From the NCBI RefSeq assembly GCF_032854445.1, contig NC_088300.1, positions 81,272,101 through 81,336,100 of the forward strand: DNA of 64,000 nt, written 5' to 3'. The DNA is from Liolophura sinensis. Its lineage: Eukaryota; Mollusca; Polyplacophora; Chitonida; Chitonidae. Both the position numbers and the translations under genes were made by a program. Under the pieces are notes generated by a model. That model saw nothing but the letters and a program-made list of their open reading frames with translations. It was not told where the DNA came from and did no database searches. Shown here piece after piece: positions 59,859-64,000 of the stretch (position 1 is the first letter of the stretch; the number at the start of each line of letters is the position of its first letter).

Positions 59859-60473
59859 TCAGTGAAAATTAAAAGTGCAGTTATTGAAAACTGCGCCACC
59901 GAACAGGCTATTGTAATCTTTACAGGATGAGGACGAAAGAGAAGTAGAGTTTGCTGACAAAGTTAGCTGATTATCCTTGGGATTCTGTGCGGAAGTTGAT
60001 GGCATCGGAGTCGTGAAAACTTCGTTTGTGTGCACTTGAACTGACCGGCCAGGGAGTGGAAGCGCGAGAGATGGTGGACTGAAGGCGTGATTGCCCTGAA
60101 GTAAACTCGACATTTGCTTCTGCTCTACGTGATCTAATTTAGAATCATACTCCTGGATGCTAGCAAGGATTTGTGTCCGGGTGACCTGCATAACTTTATG
60201 TGGAGCGACGTCAGATTTTACAAGGGTTTGGACGGTTGTTTTTCGGACCGAGTGATTTATTTTCCGGCCTTTCAGTCCAGCAGCCTCGACTGCCATCTTC
60301 ATTAGCTCTCCCAAACGATGCTCTCCCGTTCGAGTGGAGTAATACCACACAGCTGCATCAGGTTTGAGGCGACATTCGGGAATTGGTGTGAGGTAGAACG
60401 GACTGTCCGGAGACACAGATTTTTCAGGACGAACACGGACGAACATCGTGTTGTGTCGTTTGCTTGTTGACAA
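59859..60473 (-). pseudogene. Crypton-type tyrosine recombinase C-terminal part, left arm
   Basis: 204 residues, open. The pattern SPFYLTPIPE...VWYYSTRTGEHRLGELMKMA...AGLKG...NHSVRKTTVQTL resembles the DUF3504 domain of Crypton-derived proteins (KIAA1958, QRICH1, ZMYM relatives). NHSVRK holds the HxxR residues and IQEYD the presumed nucleophilic Tyr. The expected VTGHKS is here VTRTQIL, explained by a base gained and a base lost a few positions apart when compared with the right arm. A serine/threonine-rich tail follows. The N-terminal part of the recombinase is missing, so the copy should be inactive. Confidence 0.75.
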
Positions 60474-60617
60474 ACAAAAAGTAGTAATAATTATTATACA
60501 CCTAAGTGTCCAGCGCCTACTATATTATGTAGTAAACACAACTGTCCGATATTTGTAATATATTGGACAGTTGTAACTGTGACGTCACACGCACGGACTA
60601 CTTTTTTTTGTCAACAA

Positions 60618-61201
60618 GCAAACGACACAACACGATGTTCGTCCAGAAAAATCTGTGTCTCCGGACAGTCCGTTCTACCTCACACCAATTCCCGAATGTT
60701 GCCTCAAACCTGATGCAGCTGTGTGGTATTATTCCACTCCAATGGGAGAGCATCGTTTGAGAGAGCTAATGAAGAGGGCAGTCGAGGCTGCTGGACTGAA
60801 AGGCAGGAAAACTAATCACTAGGTCCGAAAAAACAACCGTCCAAACCCTCGTAAAATCTGGCGTCGCTCCACATAAAATTATGCAGGTCACCGGACACAA
60901 ATCCCTTGCTAGGATCCAGGAGTATGATTCTAAATTAGATCACGTGGAGCAGCAGCAAATGTCGAGTTTACTTCAGGGCAATCACGCCTTCAGTCAACCA
61001 TCTCTCGCGCTTCCACTCCCTGGCCGGTCAATTCAAGTGCACACAAACGAAATTTTCACGACTCCGATGCCATCAACTTCCGCACAGAATCCCAAGGATA
61101 ATCAGCTAACTTTGTCAGCAAACTCTACTTCTCTTTCGTCCTCATCCTGTAAAGATTACAATAGCCTGTTCGGTGGCGCAGTTTTCAATAACTGCATTTA
61201 A
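60618..61201 (+). pseudogene. Crypton-type tyrosine recombinase C-terminal part, right arm
   Basis: The inverted copy of the left-arm gene. It has a small deletion after KRHNTMFV that shifts the frame, a stop where the left copy has the Ser of NHS, and an extra A in the following run. From 60881 it is open again, with VTGHKSLARIQEYD intact, and ends at 61201. Codons in the shared tail are nearly identical to the left arm. Confidence 0.75.
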
Positions 61202-61569
61202 TTTTCACTGAAACGTCTGCATTTCTTTTCTTTACACCTCTATTTGTAAAATGCCGCTTCGGCCAAGTGCGCCTGACCCAGTTTTCCGTCAGCCAATGAA
61301 AGTGCTCCATTCAGTATTCCATATTCATCCGCTATCGGCTATTGTTACGCGATATGAAATGATTAGCTCGGTTTTACCCAATTTGCTTAGCGTTCGAGTT
61401 TATTTACTTACGTTTTTGACAAGTGGGTGTATAATAAATAGGTTATTGGATTGTACGGTCCTGTATGGACTCGTCCTGAGCGCCGCAAAGGGACTCGCAA
61501 GCTCGTCCCTTTCCTGGGCGCCCAGGACTCGTCCATACAAGACCATACAATCCAATAACCTATAAATAC

Positions 61570-64000
61570 ATCCACCTTAACTGGATTTAAAGAAAACCGC
61601 AAAGGCTTTTATGATGATGATAGATTTTATTTGGACCTATATTTGTGCAAAGATCAAAACGGTTTCCTCTTTTGCAGACTTTATGACAAGACATTCATGT
61701 AGATTCATGTTTGACATTGTAAATTATCCTTACTTGGACACAATATACCAAAGCGTGTTGCATACTGCGTGTACAAAACTCGCCTTGTATCATCTGTTAG
61801 ATCATATGTGTTATGTGACAATTTCAATCAACGTCACAAGTTATTACGGCAGAAATGGGGTGTCAGGGTTATTCCATCAAACGTCCTCACTCTGAGTTTC
61901 GTAAGTTTTACAATAAGTATAATTTTCTTGTAAGTAATTATCGACAGAGCTTCCAGGATGTCTGGCACTCCGCTTCATGATTGTGTCTAATTCCGCTGAA
62001 CATGCTGGCTGCATGGGGACGGTATATTCATGGTGTTGAATTAGATCGCCACATTGGTTATATGGACCGTTGCAAAGTGCAGCTGAGATGCACATATTAT
62101 TATCGACAACTTATATACTCGTACTGGCACTGTACACGATTTGAATACCGATTTCACTTATTCGCCTAGAAACCACCCTGCGGCTTTCCAACGTCACTGA
62201 AAGCTGTTGACTGCTTCTCTTGGTGTGATTCCGTCGTACGAATACTCTCTTAGTGCTAAGCGTCGTTTTGGGAATTTGCCTTGCCATTATTGACATATTT
62301 TTTCTTGACATGTCAAGTTCATAAAATTCATAGCGCTTTTTACAAATTTTTTTTACAAAAATCGTGACTTTTGATGACAATTCCGTACTAGGACATGTAC
62401 TCATGACAATTTAACTTTTGTCATGACCGTGCCAACCGTGACATGCAACCAGGAAGGGTAACATAATACAGACCTGCCCAAAGGAATGAAATAAAAAAAA
62501 GAGGAGGGAAAAATAAGCTGGCATGCTTGTGGTCTGATATAAAATAGCTGGGTATGGAAGAGTTCAGTTCACTTGGTATATAGTGATTTGCGACATACCC
62601 ATACATGCGTTTTACTTTCTGAGAACAAGGCATTTTATAGTATTGTCGGTAACATTTCTTTGTCTTTTGGCAAAGTACAAACGGGTGTAAGTCATGGTTA
62701 TACAGTTAAGTGGGGGAATGTTTAATGCAATATATTTCACACCAAGAAACGAGCAGCTCAGTGCTCACTGTGATCAAAAATCAGAATTGTTCAACGTTCC
62801 GCTTTTTCGTTCATATCATAGCTGTATGTAGCAGCCGTGGGTAGCATTCTTGGCCACTTGTCTTTCGTTCATCTCCGCATAATGATCAACTTCTGATATA
62901 GACTCACCACCGAAACATTAATTTGGGTAGCATTCTTGGCCACTTGTTTTTCGTTCATCTCCGCACAATGCTGATCATCTTCTGATACAAACTCATTACC
63001 GAAACATTAATTTCTACAGTGTTTGATTACTTAACGTCCAAATTTTTCATTTCTATACATGTCCATGCCGGCGCTAAGATTTACGGGAGGTGGAATCGCG
63101 GATTGCCTGAAGTAAAACTCTGCATGCCCTTTGCATATACCTGACAAATCTTCTAAATAAGAAGCCAAATTAAGGAGAACTGGATTCGAGCCTGCGACCA
63201 CATTGGCCGGGATCTGACCCACTGCGGTCAACACAACATGCACTTAGACGACGGAGTGAGTGAAGAACTTAACACACATTCGTTATGCACTTTAAGCCTA
63301 ATTAACAGTGGAACGAATAAAGAAGGAAAACAATTTTTTCCGTTGAACTTTATCAGATGTCAAGTAGATTATTTCTATATTTGCGCAGGGTTGTGAGCGT
63401 TCAGTCAGCCAGATCTGTCTGAATGCATGGGCATCATGACTATTGTTATGTGCCCCATACATGTAGACCTATACGACTGGCAATTATAACACTGGTTTTA
63501 CCCGCCTCAACCTCGTAGACTATAGTCGGCTTAAAACCGTAATTAATAGGTACATCTGTTTTTAATAGGTTATGTTTAGATAGAGGTTTTCCCTGAGCTC
63601 TGCCAATGACCATCGTTGTAATCCACTTCACTGCAAGATCACTGTACAGACACTCACGCTCGGTGAACCACGTCTGTATCAGATATATTTCAAGACATCA
63701 TTCGTTTTCCACAGATCAACGATCAAAATCAATCAATCATTTAAGCAATCCATCAATCCTATATATATCTTCTATGTATAAAATGCGTATTTATACATAC
63801 ATTATATACTGTCCTTAAATGTATTGGGATCAAAACGATCATAACCTCGAGTGTAATCAGTGTATGATAATCAGTACCGGTATACAACTGCGCATGCTCC
63901 CTCGGCCCACCTGTATAATCGTACAACTCCATATGTACGCCAATGTCATTCCATATCATCACATTAACCAGTGGGTGCATGTCGTTCACAGAGACTCATG
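61570..64000. other. Right end of window, no gene recognised
   Basis: No exon or element could be supported. There is a two-copy repeat of about 85 bases at 62841-63010 (GTAGCATTCTTGGCCACTTG). A SINE-head relic may lie at about 63170-63245 on the minus strand (GGCTCGAATCCAG, B-box-like). Confidence 0.5.

Larger units (their letters stand above)
59528..61563. mobile_element. Two-kb inverted repeat of a Crypton-like element
   Basis: Left arm 59528 to about 60500 and right arm about 60580 to 61563 are inverted copies, with a short unique centre containing a smaller hairpin (CAACTGTCCGATAT...ATATATTGGACAGTTG). Each outer end is itself a hairpin of about 100-125 bases (59528-59625 and 61438-61563) bounded by ATAGGTTATTGGATTGTA and TACAATC(C/A)AATAACCTAT. 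Each arm carries a recombinase fragment reading outward. Confidence 0.85.

Noticed and set aside
63170..63245. A tRNA gene on the minus strand
   Set aside because: Only a B-box-like GGCTCGAATCC is visible; no cloverleaf could be formed. At most a SINE-head relic.

Overview
This is eukaryotic DNA, most likely from a lophotrochozoan such as a mollusc. It has multi-exon genes with GT/AG introns, tRNA-derived SINEs of the type I associate with molluscs, Tc1/mariner, PIF/Harbinger and Crypton-like elements, and very many minisatellites. The species assignment is an inference.

Genes. Two convergent genes can be modelled from the sequence. (1) Plus strand, 168-10290: the last six visible exons of SERGEF (secretion-regulating guanine nucleotide exchange factor, an RCC1-repeat protein), with a stop at 10288-10290 and polyadenylation signals near 11040-11060. 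(2) Minus strand, 33391 down to 13460: a complete 14-exon model whose exon lengths sum to exactly 496 codons. It encodes a signal peptide, a long cysteine-rich ectodomain of ephrin-receptor-like/TNFR-like repeats, one transmembrane helix, a basic stop-transfer and a tail of about 30 residues. I do not recognise a named orthologue.

Duplication. About 11.7 kb (25691-37406) is repeated in direct tandem at 37414-49127. I saw only a handful of short indels and no substitutions. The second copy carries exons 1-7 of the membrane-protein gene again. It is either a very recent duplication or an assembly artefact.

Repeats. In both genes many minisatellites are built from a piece of an exon edge plus its splice site, beside the exon they came from. 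Donor-type arrays follow SERGEF exon 2 and membrane-protein exons 2, 5, 10, 12 and 13. The array before exon 11 is acceptor-type. Each of its roughly 36 units of 108 bp holds a possible 48-nt cassette with an AG acceptor, a GT donor and matching phase (2 in, 2 out). That is the most interesting signal in the window.

Right part, 49.1-64 kb. No cellular gene could be supported here. It holds SINEs, a 25-bp and a 55-bp array, a full-length but frameshifted Tc1-like element (54476-56124), a TTAA-flanked MITE (56489-57061), a 41-bp array (58.06-59.42 kb) and a palindrome of about 2 kb made of two head-to-head Crypton-like recombinase fragments (59528-61563). The last 2.4 kb shows little.
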